Of a stretch of 64,000 nt of DNA, positions 24,344-33,113 are shown piece by piece; position 1 is the stretch's first letter, and every line of letters begins with the position of its first letter. The DNA is from a virus. The notes beneath the pieces were generated by a model. That model had not been told where the DNA came from, did not search any database, and saw nothing but the letters and a program-made list of their open reading frames with translations. The stretch is taken from the IMG/VR virus record IMGVR_UViG_3300000228_000004, positions 1 to 64,000 of that record. One strand, 5' to 3'. A program made the translations under genes and the position numbers.

Positions 24344-25204
24344 TTATAGCCCGAAGACAGGTATTTGAGTTTCAGAACCTAAGCATTTACCCAACCCAGC
24401 TGCACCAGCGACGATAAGACCGTTTGCACCACCAGTTGCTACAATTTTTGTTAATTTCTCGATATCACCAAAAACAAGCTCTGGGTCAGACCATTTCTTT
24501 TCAGAAAGAACTTTTTCAGCACCTTTAAAAACAGCCTCTGTTGAATTTTTTTCAACCGTATTTTTTTCAACCTGGAAGCCCTTGTATTCTTCTTTATCCC
24601 ATTTTCCAGCATCTTCTAGTTTATTGATGTAACCTTGGTAGGTATCTTCAGCTTCTATGTATTCTACGCCCATTGCAGTACCGTAAGCAATCATCTTTTT
24701 AGGGGGTTTGTTACTATCTTTTATCGCTTCTGTTAATGGGTAACTCCCTTTCGAAGGTTCAAAAGTGTTATTTTCATTGACATGCCCACCGCTTAAAATG
24801 ACATCTTTCAACTCTTTAACCACATCAATAGCATTCATCCAGTCAGCTATTTTAATAGTTAAAGTCGGGGTATCCCATCTTTTTTTACCATCTTTCGGAT
24901 CCCAGTAATCAATAACATTGATTTGAAACAAAGAAGATTTTGCTTTTTGGAGCCAACCAAACCTAATCATAAACCCAGCTTCATTCATGAATTTAAAACC
25001 TTGACCAGCACCTAAGCCTTTTTTAGTGAAACTTTCTTTTCCCAAAGAACCACCCAACATTTTGAATTCACCACCATTTAAATGATGCCCAAGTACTGTA
25101 GCCAAAAGGGTTGATACCTTTTGCAGTGAAGCTTCACTGAACTTTGCTTCATTGAGCGAAGTTTCGCTAATTTCTAATTTTTCCAATATTCTTTTTAAAA
25201 CCAT
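24344..25204 (-). CDS. N-terminal half of AAA-type ATPase plus 13-residue N-intein
   Basis: A 286-residue ORF. Residues 1-273 form the N-extein, ending in GLIVAGAAGLGK, the start of a Walker A loop. Residues 274-286 (CLGSETQIPVFGL) are the N-intein, beginning with the nucleophilic Cys and followed at once by a stop. The N-terminus MVLKRILEKLE resembles the MLKEIxE leader of the small proteins. The partner lies 63 bp downstream, with no endonuclease gene between. A split this close to the start of an intein is atypical; I know of comparable N-pieces of about 16-25 residues. Confidence 0.85.
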   Translation of the reverse strand: MVLKRILEKLEISETSLNEAKFSEASLQKVSTLLATVLGHHLNGGEFKMLGGSLGKESFTKKGLGAGQGFKFMNEAGFMIRFGWLQKAKSSLFQINVIDYWDPKDGKKRWDTPTLTIKIADWMNAIDVVKELKDVILSGGHVNENNTFEPSKGSYPLTEAIKDSNKPPKKMIAYGTAMGVEYIEAEDTYQGYINKLEDAGKWDKEEYKGFQVEKNTVEKNSTEAVFKGAEKVLSEKKWSDPELVFGDIEKLTKIVATGGANGLIVAGAAGLGKCLGSETQIPVFGL

Positions 25205-25214
25205 TTTTATTTCC

Positions 25215-25439
25215 TTATATTTGATTCATTAATGTGTACTTTGGAGCTACTTGCGCTGACTTACCGAACAGATTAAGGTTAAGGATTTCGGCAGCAACTG
25301 CCTTACCACCCATTTTTGTTACCATTTTCTTAAAACCACTGATTATTTCTGGGTTTTCTTCTACATATTTTTGCGCGTCAATCTTACCTGTTCTTCCCAC
25401 AACGCCTACAGCTGATTCATTCAGTTTATACTTAATCAT
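25215..25439 (-). CDS. Small protein, unknown function
   Basis: 74 residues (MIKYKLNESAVGVVGR...). The first residues resemble the terminase-like fragment at 3291 (MAYKLNENGVKAI). It lies 10 bp before the split ATPase gene and may belong to the same complex. RBS GGGGAGAAT. Confidence 0.7.
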   Translation of the reverse strand: MIKYKLNESAVGVVGRTGKIDAQKYVEENPEIISGFKKMVTKMGGKAVAAEILNLNLFGKSAQVAPKYTLMNQI

Positions 25440-25466
25440 AATTCTCCCCTACTTTAATAAGAGTAT

Positions 25467-26483
25467 TTAATGTATTCTTTTCCCGAGTTTTATTTTTAGG
25501 ATCCCTTTACTGCCTGACATTAGGTTACTAAGTATGTTGAATGCTATTTGTTTTTTATTTTTAGAGTTTTGTAACCAACTATTGGTGTCCTTTTCTTCGA
25601 TCGAAACTGGCCAAACGAATACTCTGAAACCACTTTCTAATAACTCTATAGATTTTTCCTTTGAAGTATTATCCTTGAATTGGTTATCTAAACAAAAAAT
25701 CGCTTCACTAAGTTCACTAATACGGTCTCCATTTAAGTCACACCCCAGTGCAGCAACTACCCTGTCGTTGGGAAGCCCAGAGCTTAGTGCGTCGAATACG
25801 GATTCGAATATGAATGTCGGTTTAGTTTTGTCTACCCCAAACCAATTCCAGACTTTGTACCCAGTATTTTCTTCTGGTATGTATGTATAAAATCGTTTCT
25901 CTTTCATTGACCTTGCTTGGAACCCATAAGCTATTTTATCGTTTTCATTGTACCAAAGTGGTATTATAATTGAATTTTTCACTGGGATAAATGCGCCGTT
26001 GAGTTCTATACTATCGTTTGAAAAATATAAACCATCAGGTGAAAGTTCTCTACCGAGTAAGTATTCTTTAGCACTCTCATCTTCTTCAGCTGACATGAAT
26101 TCATCTGGGAATTTGAATGTGAATATGGGTTTCTTTTTCTTGTACTGGTAAGAAAACTCGAAGTCTTCTGGCTCTTCTTGTGCGTGTTTTTGTTTTAGGT
26201 GGTTAAATGAAGTTTCTTGTTTTTCTTTTTTATATTGCTCGAAAAGAATTTGGTTACATTCCTTGAGGTAGGAATACATATTCCCCTTAAAACCACAATT
26301 AAAACAGTTTATCGCGTCTTGGTCATAACTCGTTTTTCGATATAGGTGTAATCTCTTCTGTCGCTTATCTGTGTCCGAATCTCCGCAAATATTACATTTA
26401 GCTGAAATGTCATTGGGGGATTCTTTCCCTATGTCAGAACCAACAGCAAACTTGAAATATTTTACATTTATTGGGTCTAACAT
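25467..26483 (-). CDS. 61: DNA primase (gp61-like)
   Basis: A 338-residue DnaG-type primase. An N-terminal zinc finger has CNIC (~31-34) and a second pair CFNCGFKG (~59). The TOPRIM core shows TFIFESVFDALSSG, with the catalytic Glu in FES, then VAALGCD and IFCLDNQ, which supplies a metal-binding Asp. It makes primers for lagging-strand synthesis with the gp41 helicase (59789). The length is like T4 gp61 (342). Confidence 0.88.
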   Translation of the reverse strand: MLDPINVKYFKFAVGSDIGKESPNDISAKCNICGDSDTDKRQKRLHLYRKTSYDQDAINCFNCGFKGNMYSYLKECNQILFEQYKKEKQETSFNHLKQKHAQEEPEDFEFSYQYKKKKPIFTFKFPDEFMSAEEDESAKEYLLGRELSPDGLYFSNDSIELNGAFIPVKNSIIIPLWYNENDKIAYGFQARSMKEKRFYTYIPEENTGYKVWNWFGVDKTKPTFIFESVFDALSSGLPNDRVVAALGCDLNGDRISELSEAIFCLDNQFKDNTSKEKSIELLESGFRVFVWPVSIEEKDTNSWLQNSKNKKQIAFNILSNLMSGSKGILKIKLGKRIH

Positions 26484-26491
26484 TTCAATCC

Positions 26492-26854
26492 TTATTGTTC
26501 TTCTATTTTAGCGATCTCTTCTTCATTTTCTAAGTCTGGTTCTAAGTTTACACCATCTGGTAAATTATTTTTTGCTATTTCGTCCAGATTATGCGTAATT
26601 ATTTTGAATTTTTTGAACCCGATATCATTAATAATAATTTCAGTCAATTCAGAAACTTTTTTGATTTCAGTTTCAAATTTTAAGTTCAGATAATGAACCA
26701 AAAACCCTAAATCAACCCCTTGGATCAACTGACTGAAAACCCCAACCGTATTGATAATTTCTTCTTCACTTAGTCCTGAGTCATTATCAGTTATAACCGC
26801 TTCTTTTACTATCTTTACTAAGTCTTCTTCTTCGTGATTAAATTTAATTTCCAT
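26492..26854 (-). CDS. Unknown acidic 120-residue protein
   Basis: A helical, strongly acidic protein (MEIKFNHEEEDLVKIVKEA ... ENEEEIAKIEEQ). It lies between RNase H and primase genes, 8 bp before primase. A replication accessory role is possible from position only. Confidence 0.7.
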   Translation of the reverse strand: MEIKFNHEEEDLVKIVKEAVITDNDSGLSEEEIINTVGVFSQLIQGVDLGFLVHYLNLKFETEIKKVSELTEIIINDIGFKKFKIITHNLDEIAKNNLPDGVNLEPDLENEEEIAKIEEQ

Positions 26855-26855
26855 T

Positions 26856-27066
26856 TTATCTCCTGTTATATGCTTTAAATACCCAAATGTTCATCCCCTG
26901 TTCATAGAGGTATGCCTTTGAATTTATTTTGAGTTTCAATGACTCTTCCATGAATCTCTCAGCCGTCTTTGATTACGACATAGTAATCATTCATTCTATC
27001 ATAACTTGGTATTGCTTCCGTCATGTCAGAATTTTTCAGTGCCTGTTTAAATTTAGATTCTACCAA
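26856..27066 (-). pseudogene. Small gene split by a frameshift
   Basis: Two short frames fit one small protein: a TTG-started piece (LVESKFKQALKNSDMTEA ... YYVVIKDG, 26959-27066), and then in the next frame TAERFMEESLKLKINSKAYL to a stop at 26856, 2 bp before the next start. The second piece has its own ATG at 26950. An indel near 26962 would explain both; the joined product is about 68 residues. Confidence 0.5.
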
Positions 27067-27067
27067 A

Positions 27068-28147
27068 TCATACCCACTCCGAAAGACTTTCTTTTTTGTC
27101 ATGCCTTTCTTTCATTTTTCTACCATCTATGTAGAAGTCAGTTATGTTCACGATGTGTTGGGTCAGTGAATTTTTTACTAAAAATTCCATTATATCATTC
27201 GGGTCATATTGAAAAGATATCTCTTCAAAACCAGTTTCTATACTCGTTCTTATATCTTCTGGGATATGTTTGAACAGTACTAAATTTTTATTTCTTTCGA
27301 AATTTTCAACATATATTCTATTTTCAGTAAGTTTAGATTTCAAATCTGCTATGAACTTTTTAGCACCAGCTTCACCGAAAGGAGTTGCTTTGAATATGTC
27401 TAGCTCATCCAACACTTCACCTTTTTTATTGGTTTTATATGTATCGTATTCTGAGTACAGTTTTCTCGAAATGCTTAATTTATTGAATTTCTCTGGTTCA
27501 GTTAGATAAATTTCATTCTTCTTTAAATATGCTTTAAAGTTATCAGTGAATTCAGTACCCCTTTTTATATGTGGTACATTATCGCCTTCATCACCTAAAA
27601 GAACATGGATTAATTTCCACTCTTTTAATTCTTCAGGTGACATTTTAACAAACTCTTTCTTAATTGGGTCATATAACTCTACGCCGTACTCTAATACTTG
27701 TTTAAAGTCTTTGTCGCTAGAAACGACTACAGTTTTTTCAAGTGAGAACTTTTGTGCCAGAACGCCGATAATATCATCAGCTTCTGCTCTATGAACTTCA
27801 ATTACTTTATACGGAAATGATTTATCCAGCGTATCTGTAAATTTGGATACTTCTGAAAAGAACTCTTCAAAATTGACATCACTAGAATCCCTATCTTTTT
27901 TTCTATTACTCTTGTATTCAGGATAATAATCTTTCCGCCAATTATTCTTTGAATCAAGTGCTAACACCATATCACCATATTTTCCGAACTTATCCGAAAG
28001 ATGTCTCAGTGACTGTAGAATTATATGTTTATACATCTTGATAAACTCACTGGTCACATATAAACCACCCTCTTTTGACGGTTTTGATTGTGAAATTGCT
28101 ACATATAATGAACGCATACTCAAATGTGAAAAATCTATTAAAACGAT
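27068..28147 (-). CDS. rnh: Ribonuclease H, FEN-1-type 5' nuclease (T4 Rnh-like)
   Basis: About 360 residues. The 5'-nuclease motifs include KNNWRKDYYPEYKSNRKKD (arch region), EVHRAEADDIIGVLA and VVVSSDKDFKQ (metal site), then HVLLGDEGDNVP. It removes RNA primers behind the fork with gp32. Start problem: the first metal-binding Asp (VLIDFSHLSM) lies upstream of the first ATG (28117) or TTG (28123). The frame is open upstream but has no ATG or GTG. AAAAGGGGG lies 6 nt before an ATC at 28147, which I use as provisional start. A one-base loss after the nearby GTG is the alternative. Confidence 0.88.
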   Translation of the reverse strand: MVLIDFSHLSMRSLYVAISQSKPSKEGGLYVTSEFIKMYKHIILQSLRHLSDKFGKYGDMVLALDSKNNWRKDYYPEYKSNRKKDRDSSDVNFEEFFSEVSKFTDTLDKSFPYKVIEVHRAEADDIIGVLAQKFSLEKTVVVSSDKDFKQVLEYGVELYDPIKKEFVKMSPEELKEWKLIHVLLGDEGDNVPHIKRGTEFTDNFKAYLKKNEIYLTEPEKFNKLSISRKLYSEYDTYKTNKKGEVLDELDIFKATPFGEAGAKKFIADLKSKLTENRIYVENFERNKNLVLFKHIPEDIRTSIETGFEEISFQYDPNDIMEFLVKNSLTQHIVNITDFYIDGRKMKERHDKKESLSEWV

Positions 28148-28215
28148 ATCACACCCCCTTTTTTGTATTTTTCAGATATTATGTAACCAGACATAATATC
28201 TTATTATAGAACCAA

Positions 28216-29289
28216 TTAAAGATCGTTTAGGAGTGCTAAAATATCATCGTCATCAGTTGAAGAGCTCACTACTTCTCTTTTTACTGATTCTTTTGGTTTT
28301 TCAACGATTGTTTGAACAGGTTCCACTTCGTTGTCATTTGTCTCAACAGTGCCTTTAGCTGGTTTTTTGTCCTCTGTTACTTTAGGTTTGTGGGAACCGC
28401 CCATGATCGGTGTAGCGCCATAATCCACATCATCGGTATCGGTACCGACTTTGGTGGTCGATCCAGATGTTTTACTGTTTTTTTCGTATGGTTCAGTGAT
28501 TACGGCTGATCCAATACTCAGGAGGAAAGATTCAATAGGTGATTTTTCAATAACCCACGCGATTTTATCTTTTAATTCAGTGTATGTTTTGTAATTGTCA
28601 ACTGAAATAAACTCAGTTAAATCATAACATCTTTCTAAAACAGCTTCATCCATTTGTTCTTCATTTTCAAAAGCCTTTGATTTTGCCGCGATTGAAGTGT
28701 TATCATAGTTCACAAACTTGTCTTTTATTTTAGCATCTAAAATAATATCCGCGCCATCTTCTGGATCAAAAAGTTCAATTGGTTTTTTACCTACCTTTAT
28801 TTGATCTTCTGTTGGTTCGAGTGCTTGTTGGAATTTTTCAAACAAACTTTTACCATATTTCCAATAGAAAATTTTACCGTTATTTTCTGGGTTTGATGGG
28901 TCATTCACTACAAGGATATTAGAAATGAATGTTGTTCTTCTAGAAAAATTGTCTTGAATTTTTTTAGCTTCATCCGTTCCAATTTCACCCAATTCGTAAT
29001 AAATTTCAACCATCGGGCAATCTTCTTTAATTGAAGACGGGGATTGTTCGATATACCATCTGTATTTATTTGTTTTTTTATTGAACGACTTGAATGAATG
29101 TTCAAAAATTCTAACCACTGAAGCGGTATCTCCGCCCTTTCCAGGAAGCAACCTGATAACCGCAGTTCCGATACCTTGGTCATTCCTTTGTAATTTCCAC
29201 TCTCTTGGGTCATTATAGTCGTTTACTTGTTTCTCACCAACTCCTTTTTGGAGCTTGTCTTTCATATTTTTCCAGTCGTATTTTCCCAT
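28216..29289 (-). CDS. 32: Single-stranded DNA-binding protein (gp32-like)
   Basis: A 357-residue protein. The N-terminal region is basic (MGKYDWKNMKDKLQKG), as in the gp32 cooperativity domain. The core has TAVIRLLPGKGG, CPMVEIYYELGE, ISNILVVNDPSNPENNGKIF and WKYGKSLFEKF, matching the gp32 pattern (DPSxPENEGKIFxYKFGKKI). The last ~100 residues are acidic and low-complexity and end in STDDDDILALLNDL, typical of the partner-binding tail. It coats ssDNA and organises the replisome. Confidence 0.92.
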   Translation of the reverse strand: MGKYDWKNMKDKLQKGVGEKQVNDYNDPREWKLQRNDQGIGTAVIRLLPGKGGDTASVVRIFEHSFKSFNKKTNKYRWYIEQSPSSIKEDCPMVEIYYELGEIGTDEAKKIQDNFSRRTTFISNILVVNDPSNPENNGKIFYWKYGKSLFEKFQQALEPTEDQIKVGKKPIELFDPEDGADIILDAKIKDKFVNYDNTSIAAKSKAFENEEQMDEAVLERCYDLTEFISVDNYKTYTELKDKIAWVIEKSPIESFLLSIGSAVITEPYEKNSKTSGSTTKVGTDTDDVDYGATPIMGGSHKPKVTEDKKPAKGTVETNDNEVEPVQTIVEKPKESVKREVVSSSTDDDDILALLNDL

Positions 29290-29301
29290 TCTTTTTCCTT
29301 C

Positions 29302-30006
29302 TTAAAATAAATTATTTACACTGACCACTATTTGGATCGGCTCATCAGTTACTGTCCACATAGACACGCCATTACCAGTAGTACCTGATTTCTTGATAGA
29401 AACTGAATAATCTTTTTCTGGTAACTTCGCTATATTCTGTATATCAAATTCAACCCTGATACTTTCGGACGCGCTCATTTCAAAATTAGTCACGCTATCG
29501 TTTGACATATTATTATTTCTGTCCAATTTACATACTATGATAGAGCTTTCACCATCTTCTTTACTGTTTACGATAAATGATGTCGATTTCGTCAGGGATG
29601 CTAATTTCTTAAATCTTGCTATTTCACTTGAAGTGATTTCGAAACTAATAATTTCAGGAGTTCCTTGTACTTTTTCTATAGCCGAAACTGGTACATCATA
29701 AGAGCGCATAGAATCTAAGTCAGATGTTTCATATCGTTGTGTATTCTTCCCAGATTGAATTGTGACCAAATTTCCTTCAGCTGAAATTTCAGGTGACTTA
29801 TAAAAATCAATAATTGAAAGAAACTCACTTAGGTTGTCTTCTAGACCAAATTCTTCTAATGGTTCTTCGCCCAATTCTTCAATATTAACAAATGCTATGA
29901 TTGATTTATTTTTCTGTAGTACTGTCGTCCAAGGGTATCTCACGATCGCTGCGTTACCGACGGTGATAAGACTTTTTAAACTTTTTCTAGTTTGTTCATT
30001 TAACAT
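29302..30006 (-). CDS. 45: Sliding clamp (gp45-like)
   Basis: A 234-residue protein of the size of T4 gp45 (228). N-terminal TRKSLKSLITVGNAAIVR matches the first helix/strand of gp45; FLSIIDFYKSPEIS corresponds to FLGILSLVNDDAEIS. The second half begins near PVSAIEKVQ. It lies directly upstream of gene 32. It tethers the polymerase to DNA after loading by gp44/62. Assignment is by aligned motifs and order. Confidence 0.82.
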   Translation of the reverse strand: MLNEQTRKSLKSLITVGNAAIVRYPWTTVLQKNKSIIAFVNIEELGEEPLEEFGLEDNLSEFLSIIDFYKSPEISAEGNLVTIQSGKNTQRYETSDLDSMRSYDVPVSAIEKVQGTPEIISFEITSSEIARFKKLASLTKSTSFIVNSKEDGESSIIVCKLDRNNNMSNDSVTNFEMSASESIRVEFDIQNIAKLPEKDYSVSIKKSGTTGNGVSMWTVTDEPIQIVVSVNNLF

Positions 30007-30053
30007 TAATTCTCCTTTTTAGATTATTTTATTATATAATATTTCTCTTAATT

Positions 30054-30704
30054 TTAACTTAAATTATGTGTTTTTAAGCGTTCTATTATGTCTGAAATAT
30101 CTACATTATTTTTCATAAGGGCTGAAATTTCCCTGAGCATTTTCCTAATTTCTAAAGCCGTGCACGGATCTGTTTTTAAAGTTTTTACAACATCTTCCAT
30201 AGATATTCCTAGATTTCTAAAATAGGTTTCCGTCTCTCTCAACATTTCTTTATACTCAGATGGTACATTCCTTTGGTCTATCGGTACAATTCCTACTTGA
30301 ACTCTCCTGTAGTCTGAATTGTTATCATCTAAGTTTATCATTATAAAACTTTCAACATAACCAGCAAGCATCTTGAGTTCCCTGATACTGATATCATACC
30401 TAGATGCAAGTTTCATCACGACTGATATATAGTAACCGTTTTCTTTAACGAAATCCAAATTATCGAAATAGAAGCTCATCAATTGAGGATGGAACGAGAT
30501 ACCGCTTTTTTCTGGGTACACGAAAGATTTTGAAATCAAGTAATAATTTTTTTCAAAATTCACATTTGCCCAGAATCCACTATCTACCTCATCCTTCAAT
30601 ATACATTCCCATACCGCTTGTTGTATCTTATTTTCAAAGAAAATCATTGGTGAAAGAAGTTTTTTCCTTCGATCTGTTTTTATAACTGGTATGTCAATTT
30701 TCAT
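30054..30704 (-). CDS. Unknown 216-residue protein
   Basis: Starts MKIDIPVIKTDRRKKLLS; contains FHPQLMSFYFDNLDFV and a helical C-terminal half (MLREISALMKNNVDI). It lies between uvsW and the clamp gene with its own promoter. A replication or recombination accessory role is likely from context, but no family is recognised. Confidence 0.75.
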   Translation of the reverse strand: MKIDIPVIKTDRRKKLLSPMIFFENKIQQAVWECILKDEVDSGFWANVNFEKNYYLISKSFVYPEKSGISFHPQLMSFYFDNLDFVKENGYYISVVMKLASRYDISIRELKMLAGYVESFIMINLDDNNSDYRRVQVGIVPIDQRNVPSEYKEMLRETETYFRNLGISMEDVVKTLKTDPCTALEIRKMLREISALMKNNVDISDIIERLKTHNLS

Positions 30705-30740
30705 TTTACCCCCAAATTTAGAATTTTTGTTACACCACTT

Positions 30741-30782
30741 ATCGTATTATACCGAACCGCCCTTAAAACTGACTTAAACGGG
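30741..30782 (-). promoter_or_regulatory. Divergent promoter element
   Basis: GTTTAAGTCAG, TTTTAAGGGCGG, TTCGG, TATAATACGAT on the minus strand. Half-sites and -10 are conserved in position. Confidence 0.6.
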
Positions 30783-30804
30783 CTTTGTAAATTTGTGTGT
30801 ACGC

Positions 30805-31902
30805 CTATTCGAAGTTGACTTCTATCTCACGAATTGGATATCCAGCAGATATATATTCATTCAACCTTTCATAAGAATGTTTGAGAACATAATTCTTATT
30901 TGTCTCTCTACCAGATTTTGATTTCGTACTAAAGTCATCGATGAAATCAAAATATCTCATCATATCTTTGTCTTCGTGGAGCCTCATTCCTCTTCCGATT
31001 GATTGATTTAATCTGATTGATGATTTTGTACTAGAAGTCGCGAAAAAGTTATGTAATCTTTTGACATTCATCCCAGTCGAAACTGTTCCTGCGCTTCCTA
31101 TGATTATTCCGTCATCGACCTTCTCAAGTAATGATCTAATTTCATTCCTCATTTCTCCCTCAATAGACCCCTTTATAAGGTAAATATGGAAATCACTGAG
31201 TACCTTTATTCGTTCTATTTCACTATCACTAAAGAATTTTTTCAGTATTTTGATGTCTTTTTCGGTTAAATCAGTTAAGACAAACAGGTTATTAACATCA
31301 CTTGTTTTTGAAAGGAAAGTTTCAACCCGTTTTGGCGTCACTTTTTCCATAATTTCAGGGGCATCAACATTGAATTTTTCCATCAGAATTAACTCAAGTA
31401 AGTATGTACCATGTGATATAGAGTTATACATCACTAAAGAATTTCCATATTTTTGTGTAGTTTGTATTACCATTTTTGCTATAAACCTATTCCGCTTGGA
31501 GTGTTCTTCTATGAACTTAGTTTCCTTTTGGTAGTTGTTTAATTTCTTCACCACTGCCTTATCTGATAATGAATAATTCATATAAACTGTGACGATAGTG
31601 ACTGGTGTAGCTAACCCTCTTTCAATAAGCCCTTGGGGGGTGATTATTCTTTCAGATTTTCCCAAAGTTGATGAGAGCGAGAATCTTCCTTCGAATGTCT
31701 TCGGTAGAGTACCCGTGAGCCCAACTTTATAAAGGCAGTTATTTGATATCTCTAGGAGCTTCGTCAGTGACTCCCCTGTCGCAAGATGACAATTAGAAAC
31801 ATTTAAGCCTTCTGCAAAATAATTATGATTATCTTCAACGTGTAAATTATATGTGTCCCCTGAATAATCGATTTCTTTTATTGAAATTACATTAGACATC
31901 AT
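30805..31902 (-). CDS. uvsW: C-intein plus C-terminal half of UvsW helicase
   Basis: A 365-residue ORF. Residues 1-37 are a C-intein (DTYNLHVEDNHNYFAEGLNVSN) ending in Asn37, with Ser rather than the usual His before it; the +1 residue is Cys38. The extein starts CHLATGESLTKLLEISNNC, which lines up with T4 UvsW CHLATGKS...NNC, then KVGLTGTL, and ends with the motif VI-like QSIGRGMRLHEDKD. Splicing to the half at 33114 would rebuild the DECH box (VDE-CH). UvsW branch-migrates recombination intermediates and unwinds R-loops. The gene overlaps the endonuclease remnant by 11 bp. Confidence 0.92.
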   Translation of the reverse strand: MMSNVISIKEIDYSGDTYNLHVEDNHNYFAEGLNVSNCHLATGESLTKLLEISNNCLYKVGLTGTLPKTFEGRFSLSSTLGKSERIITPQGLIERGLATPVTIVTVYMNYSLSDKAVVKKLNNYQKETKFIEEHSKRNRFIAKMVIQTTQKYGNSLVMYNSISHGTYLLELILMEKFNVDAPEIMEKVTPKRVETFLSKTSDVNNLFVLTDLTEKDIKILKKFFSDSEIERIKVLSDFHIYLIKGSIEGEMRNEIRSLLEKVDDGIIIGSAGTVSTGMNVKRLHNFFATSSTKSSIRLNQSIGRGMRLHEDKDMMRYFDFIDDFSTKSKSGRETNKNYVLKHSYERLNEYISAGYPIREIEVNFE

Positions 31903-33074
31903 CGTAATCCTCGATGCTTTTTATGAGTTTTTCAAGAGAATTCTTATACCATATTTTAATTATTTTTTCTTTTTTAAAAATAGCCACTTTAAATGAATTC
32001 TCGCCATAAAAGGTTATTTGAAAAAATAGCCCCATTTCTTTCATCTTAAACTGTAAATTGTTTAATTGTTCTTTCAATTTTTCTCCTAGATTCTTTTTGA
32101 TGATATTATATTTTTCTTTGATTTCCGTTAAATGTTCGATAAAATATTTTTCCGTGATAATTTTAAAATTACCACTTGAAAATTCTTTTGCTGCGATAAA
32201 CTTGACGAAATTCATTTCTGAATTTATTTCTGAATTTGGTTTTATTTCATATAAAACCCCATCTTTTTCGAAATCAACTATATATTCTATTCGTTTTATG
32301 TAATTCATAAGGTATTCTTATATTTTCATAATTGTAAGTTGGGTGGAGTATGTGGAATATTGCTTCCCAAGAACTCCTAAATGGTAGACCATTCACATAA
32401 CACCTTGTTTTACCCCAAGAATTCGTTACTGCTGGGGTAAAATCACCATTTAATATTTTCTTTTTCATTATCATAGATAATTTTTCGTTCCTCTTTCTTA
32501 AAACTTCTCCTGACATCCTTGAGTTAGGGTTCCTGAGCCCAATAATATTTCGAGAATGTATTTTATTTTCACATTCAAGAGAACAAGTTTCCCGATACCT
32601 AACATGCCTCGTTTTAAACATTTCAAACATTTCGCTCCGTTTTAGACGTTTTTCACAATTTTTACAATTACCCAAAGGATCATAAAAATCTTCTACTTCG
32701 AGATCATTATTCCTATAAAGGGCAGTTTCTGATCTCCCATATTTTAGGAAAATTTTAAAATACTTATTGCCTGATAATAAATGCATACTTTCGTGTAATT
32801 TACTACTGCTGAATTTCAATTTTTTTAATTCTTTTTTAAAATCTTCATCAGAAATTTGTGTAATATTTTCTGGAAAAAATACGGAGTCCAATTTAATGAA
32901 ATCAAATTTTTTTAATTGCTTGAATGAGAATTTCAAATTATCATCGTCTCTTATGTTGTATATTTTTCTAAATTTTAATACTATTTTTGTTTTTATCGAA
33001 GGATGTTTGAATTGTTGAGGATTTTTGAAGAATTGTTTAAAATCTTCTTTTGTTTCGATGTTTTGGATAAGCAT
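31892..33074 (-). pseudogene. Homing endonuclease inside the split uvsW, broken by a 2-nt loss
   Basis: Two overlapping ORFs (32274-33074, 266 residues; 31892-32308, 138 residues) read as one nuclease. The first has paired zinc-knuckle Cys (CKNCEKRL, CSLEC), a DNA-binding segment (GLRNPNSRMSG), and the start of a nuclease domain (FRSSWEAIFHILHP, IRIPYELHKTNRI). The second continues YIVDFEKDGVLYEIKP with the catalytic D..EIK. The reading frame is lost in an ATATAT tract at the junction; one more AT would give NRIYIVDF. This may be a decayed homing gene, or two parts that still associate. Confidence 0.75.
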
Positions 33075-33113
33075 GTAATTTCCTTGCTTTATAATATAAG
33101 GTAGACCTTAAAT

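Noticed and set aside
28908-29213. 101-residue minus-strand ORF
   Set aside because: It lies entirely within gene 32 in another frame.
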